Translations under genes and position numbers: made by a program
Shown: piece by piece, positions 33,102 through 41,928 of the stretch
Position numbering within the stretch: the stretch's first letter is position 1
Layout: each line of letters starts with the position of its first letter
Assembly (NCBI GenBank): GCA_963748075.1
Contig: CAVVHQ010000010.1
Span: 14,294 to 78,293 of the forward strand
Source: VRUE01 sp963748075
GTDB taxonomy: Bacteria > Actinomycetota > Thermoleophilia > Solirubrobacterales > 70-9
Length of the DNA stretch: 64,000 nt
Direction: 5' to 3'
The notes under the pieces: generated by a model
The model's input: the letters and a program-made list of their open reading frames with translations, nothing else
Database searches by the model: none
What the model was told of the DNA's origin: nothing

Positions 33102-34457
33102 GTGACCGCGAAGTACCTGCTGGACGAGTCTCAGATCCCGACCAGCTGGCTCAACCTGCTGCCGGACCTCCCCGGAGAGCCGCTGCCGCCGCTCAACCCC
33201 GGCACCGGAGAGCCGGCCGGGCCCGACGACCTTGCCGCGATCTTCCCGATGGGGTTGATCGAGCAGGAGGTCTCGGCCGAGCCCGAGATAGAGATCCCCG
33301 AGGAGGTGCGTGAGATCTACCGGCTGTGGCGGCCGACGCCGCTCTACCGCGCCCGCAGGCTGGAGCGCGAGCTCGATACTCCGGCGCACATCTACTACAA
33401 GTACGAGGGGGTTTCCCCGGCCGGCTCGCACAAGCCGAATACCGCGGTGGCGCAGGCCTACTACAACAAGCAGGAGGGCGTGCGCAAGCTGGCCACCGAG
33501 ACCGGGGCGGGCCAGTGGGGCTCGGCGCTGGCGCTCGCCTGCCGCCTGTTCGGGCTGGAGTGCGAGGTCTTCATGGTCGGGATCTCCTACGACCAGAAGC
33601 CGTACCGTCGCGCGATGATCGAGACCTGGGGAGGGACCGTCCATCGCAGCCCATCCGAGCTGACCGATGCGGGCCGCTCACAGGCCTCGCATCCGACCGG
33701 CAGCCTCGGGATCGCGATCTCCGAGGCGGTGGAGGTCGCGGCCGGCGGCGAGGCCACCAACTACTCGCTCGGCTCGGTCCTCAACCACGTCTGCCTGCAC
33801 CAGACGGTGGTCGGACAGGAGTCGATCGCGGCGCTCGAGCTTGCGGGCGAGTATCCCGACGTGGTGGTCGGCTGCGTCGGCGGCGGCTCCAACTTCGCCG
33901 GACTGGCCTACCCGTTCGTGCGGGCCAACATCCGCGAGGGCAAGCGGACCCGTTTCCTGGCCGCAGAGCCCGCCGCCTGCCCGACCCTGACCCGCGGCGC
34001 CTATGCCTACGACTTCGGCGACACGGTGGGCATGACCCCGCTGATGCCGATGTACACGCTGGGCCACGACTTCGTACCGCCGCCGATGCACGCAGGGGGG
34101 CTGCGCTACCACGGCGACGCACCCAGTCTCTGCGCGCTGGTCAGGGAGGGGGTCGTCGAGGCGACCGCGGTCGCCCAGACGGCGGCCTTCGAGGCAGCGG
34201 TGCGCTTCGCCTCCTGCGAGGGGATCATCCCCGGCCCCGAGCCCGCCCATGCGATCAAGGCGGCGCTCGACGAGGCCGAGGCGGCCAAACAGGCGGGGGA
34301 GGAGCGAGTGATCCTGCTCGGCCTCTCCGGCCACGGCCATTTCGACATGGCCGCGTACGCCGCCTACCACGCGGGTGAGCTGGAGGACCTGGGGTTCTCG
34401 GAAGCCGAGATGCAGTCCGCCCTCGAGCGGCTGCCCGAGGCTCCGGCGATCGCCTAG
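33102..34457 (+). CDS. TrpB2-type tryptophan synthase beta chain-like PLP enzyme
   Basis: A 451-residue type II PLP enzyme. It has the Schiff-base Lys in YEGVSPAGSHKPNTA, the phosphate-binding glycine loop CVGGGSNFAG, and the family-specific RPTPLYRARRLERELDTPAHIYYKYEG. TrpB2 proteins condense indole with (phospho)serine without a tightly bound TrpA; some act as indole scavengers. GTG at 33102 (TAKYLLDESQIPTSW) is the standard start. No trpA or other trp gene is adjacent, which fits a TrpB2 role. Confidence 0.95.
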   Translation: MTAKYLLDESQIPTSWLNLLPDLPGEPLPPLNPGTGEPAGPDDLAAIFPMGLIEQEVSAEPEIEIPEEVREIYRLWRPTPLYRARRLERELDTPAHIYYKYEGVSPAGSHKPNTAVAQAYYNKQEGVRKLATETGAGQWGSALALACRLFGLECEVFMVGISYDQKPYRRAMIETWGGTVHRSPSELTDAGRSQASHPTGSLGIAISEAVEVAAGGEATNYSLGSVLNHVCLHQTVVGQESIAALELAGEYPDVVVGCVGGGSNFAGLAYPFVRANIREGKRTRFLAAEPAACPTLTRGAYAYDFGDTVGMTPLMPMYTLGHDFVPPPMHAGGLRYHGDAPSLCALVREGVVEATAVAQTAAFEAAVRFASCEGIIPGPEPAHAIKAALDEAEAAKQAGEERVILLGLSGHGHFDMAAYAAYHAGELEDLGFSEAEMQSALERLPEAPAIA

Positions 34458-34517
34458 GCCGGCGATCGGGCCCACGTCGTTAGGTGGCAGGCCAGCAGCT
34501 CACGCCACGTAGGCCAG

Positions 34518-36215
34518 CTACCCGCCGCGCTCGCCGGCCGCAAGGGCCTGCGGGGCCGCCGTTGCCTCTTTGAGGTACTGATGCACGAAGGCGATCGCCA
34601 TGCTGCCCTCGCCGACGGCGGCGGCGACGCGCTTCACCGGGCTAAATCGAACGTCGCCGCACGCGAAGACGCCCGGAACGCTCGTCTCCAGCAGATAGGG
34701 GTCGCGTTCCAGCGTCCAGCACCCTCTTGCGCGCATGTCGGAGCCCGTGAGCACGAAGCCGCGCGGGTCGAGGGCGATCTCGGGTGGCAGCCAGTCCGTT
34801 TCGGCATCCGCGCCGATGAAGATGAACAGCCCGCCAGACTCAAGCCGTGACGTCTCGCCGCTCGAGGAGTCATGGACGTCGATCGCCTCGAGCGAATCGT
34901 CGCCCTGCACGCCTGCGACCTCGGTTCCGAACTTCACGTCGATGTTGGACCGGGTTGCGAGCTGGTCGACGAGATAGCGCGACATGCTCTTCTCCCCGCG
35001 GTCCCCGCGGCAGAGGATCGTCACGCTGCGCGCGTGGGTCGAGAAGAAGAGGGCGGCCTGGCCGGCGGAGTTGCCGGCTCCGACGATGTGGACATCGAGG
35101 CCATGGGTGTTGGGCGCTTCGCTCCGCGCCGCCCCGTACGAGATTCCCCTGCCCACGAGGCGCTCGAAGCCATCGATCGACAGGTGCCGCCAGGTCACCC
35201 CGCAGGCGAGGATGATCGTCCGCGCACGCAGGACGTCGCCGCCGTCGAGGTGCACCTCGCGAGTTGCGGCATCGATCCGCGTGATCGACCGGGTCACGAG
35301 GATCTCCGCGCCAAGACGCCGCGCCTGCTGCAGCGCACGGCTCGCCAGCTCGTCCCCCGAGACCCCCGATGGGAAACCCAGGTAGTTCTCGATCCGGGAG
35401 GAGGTACCGGCCTGGCCTCCCGGCGCCTCCCGCTCGACGACGATCGTGCGCAGGCCCTCCGACGCCCCGTAGACGGCGGCGGCCAGCCCCGCGGGGCCGG
35501 CGCCAACGATCACCGTGTCGTAATCGGCGGCGCTCGCCTCGGTGTTGACGCCGAGCAGCTCGGCGACTCGGCGAAGCTGCGGTTGCACGACGGTCTTTCC
35601 GTCGACCACGCGCAGCACGGGCCAGTCGTCCTCGGCGGGTAGAGGGCCGCCCCACTCATCCGTCGCGTCAGGTGCGTCGGCCGTGAGCCACCTGAACGTG
35701 ATCTGGTTGCGGTCCAGGAAGCGCCGCAGCTCGGCGCAGGGCGCATCCCAGCGATGCCCGACCACGATCGCGCGGGGCGGCGGCGGGTCGGCCGCGATGC
35801 TCTCCAGCCCATGTGAGCCGCCCATCCGGTAGCGCGCGAGCCTGCCGATCTCCTTGCCGACGTCCGGCGCCACGGCCGCGATGGCGTGGTAGTCGCGAGC
35901 CTCGATGCGCATGACGCGCGACCTCTCAGCCGCACGAAGGCCGGCCGGATGCGGCGTCCCGAGCACGATCGATATCTCGCCGAAGATGTCCCCGGGTTGA
36001 CGCTCACCGACGACGCGCTCGACACCGTCAATGGTCATGACCGTCTCGAGGCGCCCCTCGAGCACGGCGAAGAACGCTCGCTCGTCCCCCTCGTTGGCCG
36101 CGTAGTCGCCCGCCGCCAGGCTGAGGTCCGCCGCCGCCCGAGACAGCTGCTCGCGTTCGGGGGGGCCGAGCGCCGCGAAGACGGCGACCGCCCCGATCTC
36201 CTCCGGCGTGACCAA
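34518..36215 (-). CDS. Fusion: cyclic nucleotide-binding domain + glutaredoxin-like domain + thioredoxin-reductase-like flavoprotein
   Basis: The 565-residue protein has three parts. Residues 10-125 are a cNMP-binding domain (VFAALGPPEREQL, FFAVLEGRLETV, GDIFGEISIVLGTPHPAGLRA). Residues 145-225 resemble a thioredoxin/glutaredoxin fold (AIVVGHRWDAPCAELRRFLD). Residues 230-550 are a class II thioredoxin-reductase-like FAD/NAD(P) domain (DTVIVGAGPAGLAAAVYGAS, GGQAGTSSRIENYLGFP, VHIVGAGNSAGQAALFF, GVFACGDVR). The CxxC disulfide of TrxR is absent: the region reads GRGISYGAARSE. It may use another acceptor, gated by cAMP. The start is TTG at 36215. Confidence 0.9.
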   Translation of the reverse strand: MVTPEEIGAVAVFAALGPPEREQLSRAAADLSLAAGDYAANEGDERAFFAVLEGRLETVMTIDGVERVVGERQPGDIFGEISIVLGTPHPAGLRAAERSRVMRIEARDYHAIAAVAPDVGKEIGRLARYRMGGSHGLESIAADPPPPRAIVVGHRWDAPCAELRRFLDRNQITFRWLTADAPDATDEWGGPLPAEDDWPVLRVVDGKTVVQPQLRRVAELLGVNTEASAADYDTVIVGAGPAGLAAAVYGASEGLRTIVVEREAPGGQAGTSSRIENYLGFPSGVSGDELASRALQQARRLGAEILVTRSITRIDAATREVHLDGGDVLRARTIILACGVTWRHLSIDGFERLVGRGISYGAARSEAPNTHGLDVHIVGAGNSAGQAALFFSTHARSVTILCRGDRGEKSMSRYLVDQLATRSNIDVKFGTEVAGVQGDDSLEAIDVHDSSSGETSRLESGGLFIFIGADAETDWLPPEIALDPRGFVLTGSDMRARGCWTLERDPYLLETSVPGVFACGDVRFSPVKRVAAAVGEGSMAIAFVHQYLKEATAAPQALAAGERGG

Positions 36216-36294
36216 GCTCTCAGAATATCCCGAAATCCTCGCCCACCTACGGTCCCTTCCAGCTGCCGCCTCTCGAGGTCGTCCTCCGTGGTGG

Positions 36295-36345
36295 CGCCCC
36301 GATTACGCCCTTCCGAGAAGGGCGAAAAGGGGTCGATGCAGGCTT
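36295..36345 (+). repeat. Repeat arm P start (copy E), no tRNA core
   Basis: CGCCCCGATTACG (36295-36307) and the perfect hairpin CGCCCTT (36306-36312)/AAGGGCG (36318-36324), then AAAAGGGGTCGATGC, match arm P of copies A, C and D. Even the preceding GGTGGC is shared with copy C. Similarity ends near 36345. A cyclase gene remnant begins about 35 bp later. Confidence 0.75.
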
Positions 36346-36379
36346 GCCCCCGGGGAGATCGGGGCGGCATAGGCTTCGC

Positions 36380-36514
36380 CATGCAGACCCCGAGACCCAC
36401 TACGCCGAGAGCGGCGAGCTCATGTTCACCGACCGTGGCGAGCACGAGCTCAAGGGCATCGATGAGCCCTGGCGCGTCCACGCGCTCGACAAGGCCCAGT
36501 TGCAGTTCCGTTGA
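36380..36514 (+). pseudogene. C-terminal remnant of a class III adenylate/guanylate cyclase
   Basis: A frame ending at TGA 36512-36514 encodes YAESGELMFTDRGEHELKG then IDEPWRVHAL, which matches the very end of class III cyclase catalytic domains (typically ...FEDRGEHELKGVPGxWRLxAV). All catalytic residues lie upstream in an intact enzyme and are missing here. The remnant begins close to repeat copy E. The whole gap from 36216 to 36533 holds only this remnant and the repeat. Confidence 0.7.
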
Positions 36515-36533
36515 GAGTGACGCGCTGAGCGAC

Positions 36534-38702
36534 TCAGCGCCGCGTGTCTCCGAGAAGCCGGCCGGCGGCTTCTGCCAGCACCGGCTCGAAGGCAAGCAGG
36601 ACTTCGAGGTGCAGGGTCGCCCACGCCATTCCCAGCCCGGGTGGAACCCCGGTGTAGCCGTCGGGCCGATCGAGGACGATCGGGCCCGGCTCCGGCTGCG
36701 GGCTCGCAGCGGCCTCCTCCGGCGGTGGGACCGGCTCCCCCGACGCGAGCGCGGCCCCGAGGTCCGAGACCCAACCGCAGCGGGTCCGCAGGATGGCTTC
36801 GAACGCTTCGCGGGCGGCCTGGAGTCGCGGGTTGCTCGAGTCGACCGGCTCGAGCCGGACCAGCACGCGCGCGTCGCGGAGCAGCGCCGCGACGTGGCGC
36901 ACCCGGGCCGCCCCACCGCTCAGCGCCGTCAGGTCCGCGATCGGACGCCGCGCCGAGCCGCGCTGGTGGAGGTAGTCGCGAACGGCGGCGTCGAGGACCT
37001 GGGAGGAGACGAACGCCGTGCGGGCGGCCGCCTCCGGATCGGTGTCGTTCCCCAGCATGCGCTCGGCCGTCGAGCGCAGGAGGTCGGCCGCGTCGCGATA
37101 GGCATCGCCCAGGTCGCCCCGCAGCACCGTGACGGCGCCGCGCGGCCAGAGCAGGACGCCGACCAGGAGGCTGATCGCGGAGCCGATCGCCACGTCCTCG
37201 ATCCTGACCAGGCCCACCTGCCAGCCGCCGGTGTCGAGCAGGTTGAAGAGGATCAGGACCAGGAGCGAGAAGGCGGCCTGCCCGGCGACGAAGGAGACCG
37301 CCCGCGGCGCGTAGGCGGCGAGCAGGGCGGCCGGCGGGAGCGCCGCCCAAAGTGCGGCCTGACTGCCGTCCACGGCGACGACTACGAGGCCGCCGAGGAC
37401 GATCCCGATCAGGGTGCCGGCCAGCGCCTCGACGATCGTCGCGCCGGTTGCGAGGGCGTCGGAGCGCAGCACCGCGAGCGTCCCGAGGACGACCCAGAAG
37501 GAGTCCTGGACATCGCCGAGGTGGCCGACGAGAACCGCGGCGGCGAGCCCTACCGCGCCGCGCACACTGTTGCGCAGCCAGACCGAGCGCATGTTGGCGT
37601 GGGCGCGCACCAGCCTTCCCGCCGGCCGCAGTCGCTCCCAGGCGGCGGCGCCGGGATCCTCGACCTGCTCTCCCTCGGCCCGCAGAGCCTCCGCCGCCCC
37701 TTCGGCGGCGCCGAAGGCCAGGGCGCGCAGCCGGTAGCCCTCTTCAACCAGGAGGCGCGCCTCTGCCTCGTCGCGTCCCGGGGTCGCCTTCGCGAGGCCG
37801 GCCAGCAGGACGCGACCGGTCTCGCGGTGAGCGCGTTCGAGCGCCACCAGGTCCGGTCGGAGGGAGCCCGGCCGGTTCCCCTCGAGGCCGGCGGCGGCGG
37901 CCCGCAGCGAGGCGGGGACGAGCCTCTCGATCTCCGCCCGCTGAGCCCGCAGCTCGGTGTCGCGACGGGACGGCTCGACCGCGCGCGCCGCGGTCGCGTG
38001 CAGCCAGCCGAGGTCCTCGATCAGGCGCGCCAGGGCTGCGGTGCGACCGCCCGTGCCGCTCGGCCGATGCTGAAGCGAGAGGAACCTGCGCCGCAGCGAG
38101 GCGATCGCCTCTCGGGATGCCCGGTCGAGGTCGTCGGTCCCCGGAGCGTCCCCGGCGCCCGCTTCGACCAGCTCGGCGAGAGCGCGGCTGGCGACCGCGG
38201 CGTCCGCCCTCACCGCGTCCCGGGGCCGGGCGGGCCAGAGCAGCAGGGCGGCGGCGGTCGAGAGGATGGCGGCGAGCGCCCAGCCCAGCAGGCGCGCCGG
38301 TATCTCCGCGGGGTCGGCGGCGACCATGACGGGGAGGACGAAGGCGAGGATCGCCGCCGCCTGGGCGGCCGCGACGTAGCCGTTGAGGATGCCCGCGAAG
38401 AGGATCACGAAGCCGATCGCGGCCATCGCGGCGACCGCGGCGGCGGTCGAGCGGGAGCAGAGGGTCCCCAGCGCGACGAGGGGCACCCCGGCGAGGGCCA
38501 GAAGCGCGTAGGCGCGCAGGCGCGCGCGGCGCGGGCCGCCGAAGTCGGCGAAGACGAGCATCGCGACGGAGCCGAATGCGGCGAACAGCGCCGCCTGCGG
38601 CAGGTCGAGGACGAGCAGCGCGAAGGCGAAGGCGCCGGGCATCACCAGCGCGAGCCTGGTCGCGCCCTTGAGCGCGAAGAGGCCGGGATCGCTGATGCTC
38701 AC
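36534..38702 (-). CDS. FUSC family (aromatic acid exporter/fusaric-acid-resistance-like) membrane protein
   Basis: The 722-residue protein has two blocks of about six membrane helices. The N-terminal block starts LFALKGATRLALVMPGAFAF; the C-terminal block has WLRNSVRGAVGLAAAVLVGH and SFWVVLGTLAVLRSDALATG. They are joined by a long cytoplasmic helical region (residues 170-350), as in FUSC/YccS proteins. These probably export aromatic carboxylates. GTG at 38702 gives a natural start; 48 extra upstream residues in frame lack membrane character. Transcribed alone. Confidence 0.9.
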   Translation of the reverse strand: MSISDPGLFALKGATRLALVMPGAFAFALLVLDLPQAALFAAFGSVAMLVFADFGGPRRARLRAYALLALAGVPLVALGTLCSRSTAAAVAAMAAIGFVILFAGILNGYVAAAQAAAILAFVLPVMVAADPAEIPARLLGWALAAILSTAAALLLWPARPRDAVRADAAVASRALAELVEAGAGDAPGTDDLDRASREAIASLRRRFLSLQHRPSGTGGRTAALARLIEDLGWLHATAARAVEPSRRDTELRAQRAEIERLVPASLRAAAAGLEGNRPGSLRPDLVALERAHRETGRVLLAGLAKATPGRDEAEARLLVEEGYRLRALAFGAAEGAAEALRAEGEQVEDPGAAAWERLRPAGRLVRAHANMRSVWLRNSVRGAVGLAAAVLVGHLGDVQDSFWVVLGTLAVLRSDALATGATIVEALAGTLIGIVLGGLVVVAVDGSQAALWAALPPAALLAAYAPRAVSFVAGQAAFSLLVLILFNLLDTGGWQVGLVRIEDVAIGSAISLLVGVLLWPRGAVTVLRGDLGDAYRDAADLLRSTAERMLGNDTDPEAAARTAFVSSQVLDAAVRDYLHQRGSARRPIADLTALSGGAARVRHVAALLRDARVLVRLEPVDSSNPRLQAAREAFEAILRTRCGWVSDLGAALASGEPVPPPEEAAASPQPEPGPIVLDRPDGYTGVPPGLGMAWATLHLEVLLAFEPVLAEAAGRLLGDTRR

Positions 38703-38790
38703 GCGGCGATCATAGGCGCGACCACGGCCGAGACGGTCCCGCTGCGGTAACCACTTGGCTGAGCTCGGCGGCCGATCTACACTCAGTGGG

Positions 38791-39009
38791 ATGACGGTCG
38801 TCCGAACCGAGGTCTTCCTGGTCCTGTTCGGCGCGCTGGTGGTCATCGGCCTCGTCCTGTCCTTCCAGATCGCCGCCCTGCTGGGGGTCCTGTCGGTGAT
38901 CGCGCTGAGGGTCTGGGCTCGACGGCAGTCGAGCCGGCCATGCCCTCAATGCGGGGCCACGATCGGTGGTTCTGACCGCATCTGCGAGCGCTGCGGGCAC
39001 GAGTGGTGA
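38791..39009 (+). CDS. Small membrane protein with C-terminal zinc ribbon
   Basis: The 72-residue protein has one or two closely packed hydrophobic segments (VFLVLFGALVVIGLVLSF, IAALLGVLSVIALRVWA) and then a zinc ribbon with two CxxC knuckles, RPCPQCGATIG and ICERCGHEW. ATG at 38791 follows CAGTGGG. Such zinc-ribbon membrane proteins are common, with no defined role. It is divergent from the FUSC gene. Confidence 0.78.
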   Translation: MTVVRTEVFLVLFGALVVIGLVLSFQIAALLGVLSVIALRVWARRQSSRPCPQCGATIGGSDRICERCGHEW

Positions 39010-39024
39010 GGTAGGTCTTTGCGG

Positions 39025-39732
39025 ATGAGCTCCTTCAAGGGTGCCTGTGAGCAGGTCGGCGAGACCCTGAAGTCGGAGGTGCTCGTTGGCTCCGGCGAGC
39101 AGGCGATCGAGCGGGTGAGCGATCCGCTCCTTCCCCGCGAGGTCGAGGCGGTGGCTCCTTGCGCCGAGCGATTCGTCGACTACGAGGTCAACCCACCGTC
39201 GCACGGCAAGGCCGTCGGGCAGGCTGCGCCCATCGCGATCGTTCCGCCGCTCGCGAAGCTGATCGGCGAGACGAAGGTCGGCCGTCTCGACAGCGCCGGG
39301 GTCGGCGAGTTGCGCGGGGCCATCGCAACCTCGCTGGCGTGGGGCTACCTGGGGCTGGCGAGCGCCGGCGAGGTCAGCTGGCGCGGCGAGGCCGTCAAGC
39401 CACGAGTCGATCTCGATCCGGCCGAGCTGTGGAAGCTCTGGCTCTCGTATCTCTCCGGGGGGCTCGACGAGCTTCGGACCCCCGGGGCCGCTGCCGACCG
39501 GACCCTGCAGGCCGCCCGGGCGAGGGCAAGGGATCAGCTCACGGCGAGCCTCAAGGGGCTCGATCTTATGCCGCGGCGGCTGAAGCGCCTGCGCGTCAGG
39601 CTGGTCGACGAGAAGTACGTCGAGAACGGGATGCTCCTCCGGCTTCTGCAGGGGTCAGCCGACGCGAGGGAAGCGCCCGGATTCGCCCGCGACATGGTCG
39701 AGCGCAACTGGCCCTTCGCAAGCTCCGCCTGA
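39025..39732 (+). CDS. Hypothetical protein
   Basis: A 235-residue protein starting MSSFKGACEQVGETLKSEVL. I recognise no domain. It has a moderately hydrophobic middle (IAIVPPLAKLIG, IATSLAWGYLGLA), two tryptophan-rich short segments (PAELWKLWLSYLSGGL) and a basic helix (LMPRRLKRLRVRLV). There is no signal peptide or strong ribosome site. It lies 15 bp after the zinc-ribbon gene and may be cotranscribed. Codon use is like its neighbours, so it is probably real. Confidence 0.55.
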   Translation: MSSFKGACEQVGETLKSEVLVGSGEQAIERVSDPLLPREVEAVAPCAERFVDYEVNPPSHGKAVGQAAPIAIVPPLAKLIGETKVGRLDSAGVGELRGAIATSLAWGYLGLASAGEVSWRGEAVKPRVDLDPAELWKLWLSYLSGGLDELRTPGAAADRTLQAARARARDQLTASLKGLDLMPRRLKRLRVRLVDEKYVENGMLLRLLQGSADAREAPGFARDMVERNWPFASSA

Positions 39733-39827
39733 GGGCCGCGTAGTGGCCTGGCGGTGGCTGGCCCTCGGCGGAAGATCGCGCTCGGAAACTATGATCGCCC
39801 GGTCAACAAGGCGGAGGGTCGATCGAG

Positions 39828-40658
39828 ATGGAGGAGCTGCGCGGCAGGACGGCGTTGGTCACGGGGGCGTCGGGAGCGATCGGGCGGAAGATCGCTCGCC
39901 GTCTCGCCGGGGAGGGAGCCAACGTCGTCGTCAGCGGCAGACGCGAGGAGGCGCTGGCCGAAGCGGTGGGCGAACTGCGCGAGCTGGGAATCGAGGCGGA
40001 GTCGGTGGTAGCCGACCTCGGCGACCTGAGCCAGATCGATCCCCTGGTCGAGCGCTGCGAGGCAGCCCTGGGCCCGGTCGACGTGCTGGTGAACAACGCC
40101 GGCATCGAGACCGTCGGCTCCTTCACCCTCTACAGCCGCGAGGAGCTGACCTCGACGGTCGACGTCAACCTCACCGCGCCGCTGCTGTTGACGCACCGCT
40201 TGGTGCCGGGGATGCTGGAGCGCAGGCGTGGGCATGTGGTCTTCGTCTCCTCGCTGGCGGGGAAGATCGGCCCTGCCTACTCCGAGGCCTATGCGGCAAC
40301 GAAGGCGGGCCTGGTCGGCCTCAACCAGTCGCTGCGGGCGGAGTACCGGCACGCGCCGATCGGCTTCTCCGTCGTCTGCCCCGGCTTCGTCGCCGGCGAG
40401 GGCATGTTCCAGCGGATGGTCGAGGAAGGCGCCCGCTCCAACCCTCTGCTCGGCGAAACGCCGATCGACAGGGTCGCCGAGCGGGTCGTCGAGGCGATTC
40501 GTCGCGACCGGCCCGAGACGATCGAGAGCGGCGCGCCGATCCGTCCGCTGCTCGCTCTCGGTCAGGTCTCTCCGCGGCTCTCCGAGTGGCTGGTGGAGCG
40601 ATTCGGCGGCACGGAGATCTTCCGCAGGGTGGCCGCGTCGCGCGACCGCCTCGGCTGA
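39828..40658 (+). CDS. Classical short-chain dehydrogenase/reductase
   Basis: The 276-residue protein has all classical SDR motifs: cofactor loop TGASGAIGRK, VSGRRE (Arg suggests NADP), NNAG, catalytic Ser in FVSSLAGKIG and YxxxK as YAATK. ATG at 39828 gives the usual start LRGRTALVTGASG. Substrate is unknown, likely an alcohol, ketone or acyl-lipid. It precedes a region of decayed genes. Confidence 0.93.
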   Translation: MEELRGRTALVTGASGAIGRKIARRLAGEGANVVVSGRREEALAEAVGELRELGIEAESVVADLGDLSQIDPLVERCEAALGPVDVLVNNAGIETVGSFTLYSREELTSTVDVNLTAPLLLTHRLVPGMLERRRGHVVFVSSLAGKIGPAYSEAYAATKAGLVGLNQSLRAEYRHAPIGFSVVCPGFVAGEGMFQRMVEEGARSNPLLGETPIDRVAERVVEAIRRDRPETIESGAPIRPLLALGQVSPRLSEWLVERFGGTEIFRRVAASRDRLG

Positions 40659-40664
40659 GCTGCG

Positions 40665-40985
40665 CCGCCGCCGCGCGGCGGCGGCTGCGGCGAGCGGAGA
40701 AGACCGGGTGCTCGCTGCGCGCGGCGTCGGCGGGGGTCGAGCGCCGCAAGAGGATCGTGGCGAGGACGATCCCGGCCAGGATCAGGGCGCCCGACAGCTT
40801 GAGGCCGGTCCCGAGGGCCGACATGAACGCTTCGCGGAGCGCGGCTTCGACCGCCTTCACGTGGCCGCCGGCGATCCGTTCCAGGGTCGCTTCGGCTCCT
40901 TCGGAACCGCCCAGGACGCCGATCAGCTGCTGGGCGCCTTCGCGGCCGATCTGTACCCCCGCGCGCTCACGGCTCTCCCAACCCG
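40665..40985 (-). pseudogene. C-terminal remnant of an EmrB/QacA-type MFS transporter
   Basis: The minus-strand frame encodes IGREGAQQLIGVLGGSEGAE then KAVEAALREAFMSALGTGLK, followed by LSGALILAGIVLATILLRRS, the typical periplasmic loop and last membrane helix of DHA2 drug exporters. No other helices are present and no clean stop codon ends the frame, which runs on into the SDR gene on the other strand. This is a decayed gene end. Confidence 0.6.
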
Positions 40986-41092
40986 GCGGGAATGTCGCTG
41001 ACCACGTCGCCCACGGTGCTTGCAGCGTAGCCCGCCTGCAATCCTCAAATGGGGAGCATGGCCGTCTTCGGAGATCCCGGCCGGAACCATGA

Positions 41093-41320
41093 TGCACGTC
41101 CTTTCCCTCCAGCCCGGGCTACCTCGACCAGAGGGTCGCGATCTACGAGGCGACCGGCCTGTCGGCCGGCTCCGGCCGGGCCGATGAGGACGAGCAGGTC
41201 GCGGTCGTTGCGCTGCCGATGGCCGACATCGATCGAGTGCTGGCCGCGATCCACGACGCCAAGACGTTCGTGGGGCTGACGCTGCTCAAAGACAGTCGCC
41301 GAGCCTCAGCAGATGCCCTA
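41093..41320 (+). pseudogene. C-terminal remnant of a NUDIX hydrolase
   Basis: After a stop at 41090-41092 the frame encodes FPSSPGYLDQRVAIYEATGL, DEDEQVAVVALPMADIDRVL and IHDAKTFVGLTLLKDSR, matching the region after the Nudix box in ADP-ribose pyrophosphatase-like proteins (SPGYxDE..., DEDE, DAKT). The Nudix box and N-terminal half are absent. The frame has no clear start and loses similarity after about 41310, just before the next gene. Confidence 0.65.
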
Positions 41321-41330
41321 GTCTGCCCCC

Positions 41331-41837
41331 ATGCCCGCGACCGAGCAGACCACCGAGTCAGGCTTCGTCGCCCGGGCCTACTTCGAAGCGGTCGGGGCGC
41401 GCGATCTCGACGCGATGATGGGTTTCTGGGAGCCGGGAGGGAGGGGCGAGATCCACGGTCTGGTCGTGCTGACCGCGCCGCACAGCTACCGCGCCTGGTT
41501 CGCCAACCTCTTCGCCGCCTTCCCCGACTTTCGCTTCGAGGTCCTCGACGTCGTCGCCGAGGGCGAGCAGGCGGCGGTGCGCTGGCACGCCACCGGCACC
41601 TTCGACGGCAACACCCGCTTCGAGGGCATGGACCCGACCGGCGCGACGGTCGACATCACCGGTTGTGACCTGCTGACGATCCGGAGCGGCAAGGTCCAAC
41701 GCAACGAGGCCTACATGAACGGCGCCCAGATGGCACAGCAGCTCGGCGCCCTGCCGCCGGCCGACTCGCTGCCCGAGCGGGCGATGCTCGCCGCGCTCAA
41801 CCTGAAGACGCGGCTGGCGCGGGCGCTGCGTCGCTGA
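41331..41837 (+). CDS. SnoaL/NTF2-like family protein (ester cyclase-like)
   Basis: A 168-residue protein with the cone-shaped NTF2-like fold: FVARAYFEAVGARDLDAMMGFW opens it, then AAFPDFRFEVLDVVAEGEQAAVRW, which is diagnostic of SnoaL-like polyketide cyclases, and EGMDPTGATVDITGCDLLTI. There is a C-terminal helical tail of about 40 residues. It may bind or isomerise a small hydrophobic ligand. It stands between gene remnants. Confidence 0.85.
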   Translation: MPATEQTTESGFVARAYFEAVGARDLDAMMGFWEPGGRGEIHGLVVLTAPHSYRAWFANLFAAFPDFRFEVLDVVAEGEQAAVRWHATGTFDGNTRFEGMDPTGATVDITGCDLLTIRSGKVQRNEAYMNGAQMAQQLGALPPADSLPERAMLAALNLKTRLARALRR

Positions 41838-41928
41838 TCGGGTCGAAGCTCGCAACCAGCACGTGGGCGCTACGGTGTCTCTGCCCGGGGAAGACGGGTC
41901 AGGAGGAAGCTCGAGGAAGGAGAAGGCG

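Noticed and set aside
35886..38750. A 954-residue plus-strand open frame opposite the flavoprotein and FUSC genes
   Set aside because: Its composition (Arg/Gly/Glu/Asp-rich, no domains) is that of a GC-rich antisense shadow, and both opposite-strand genes are clear.
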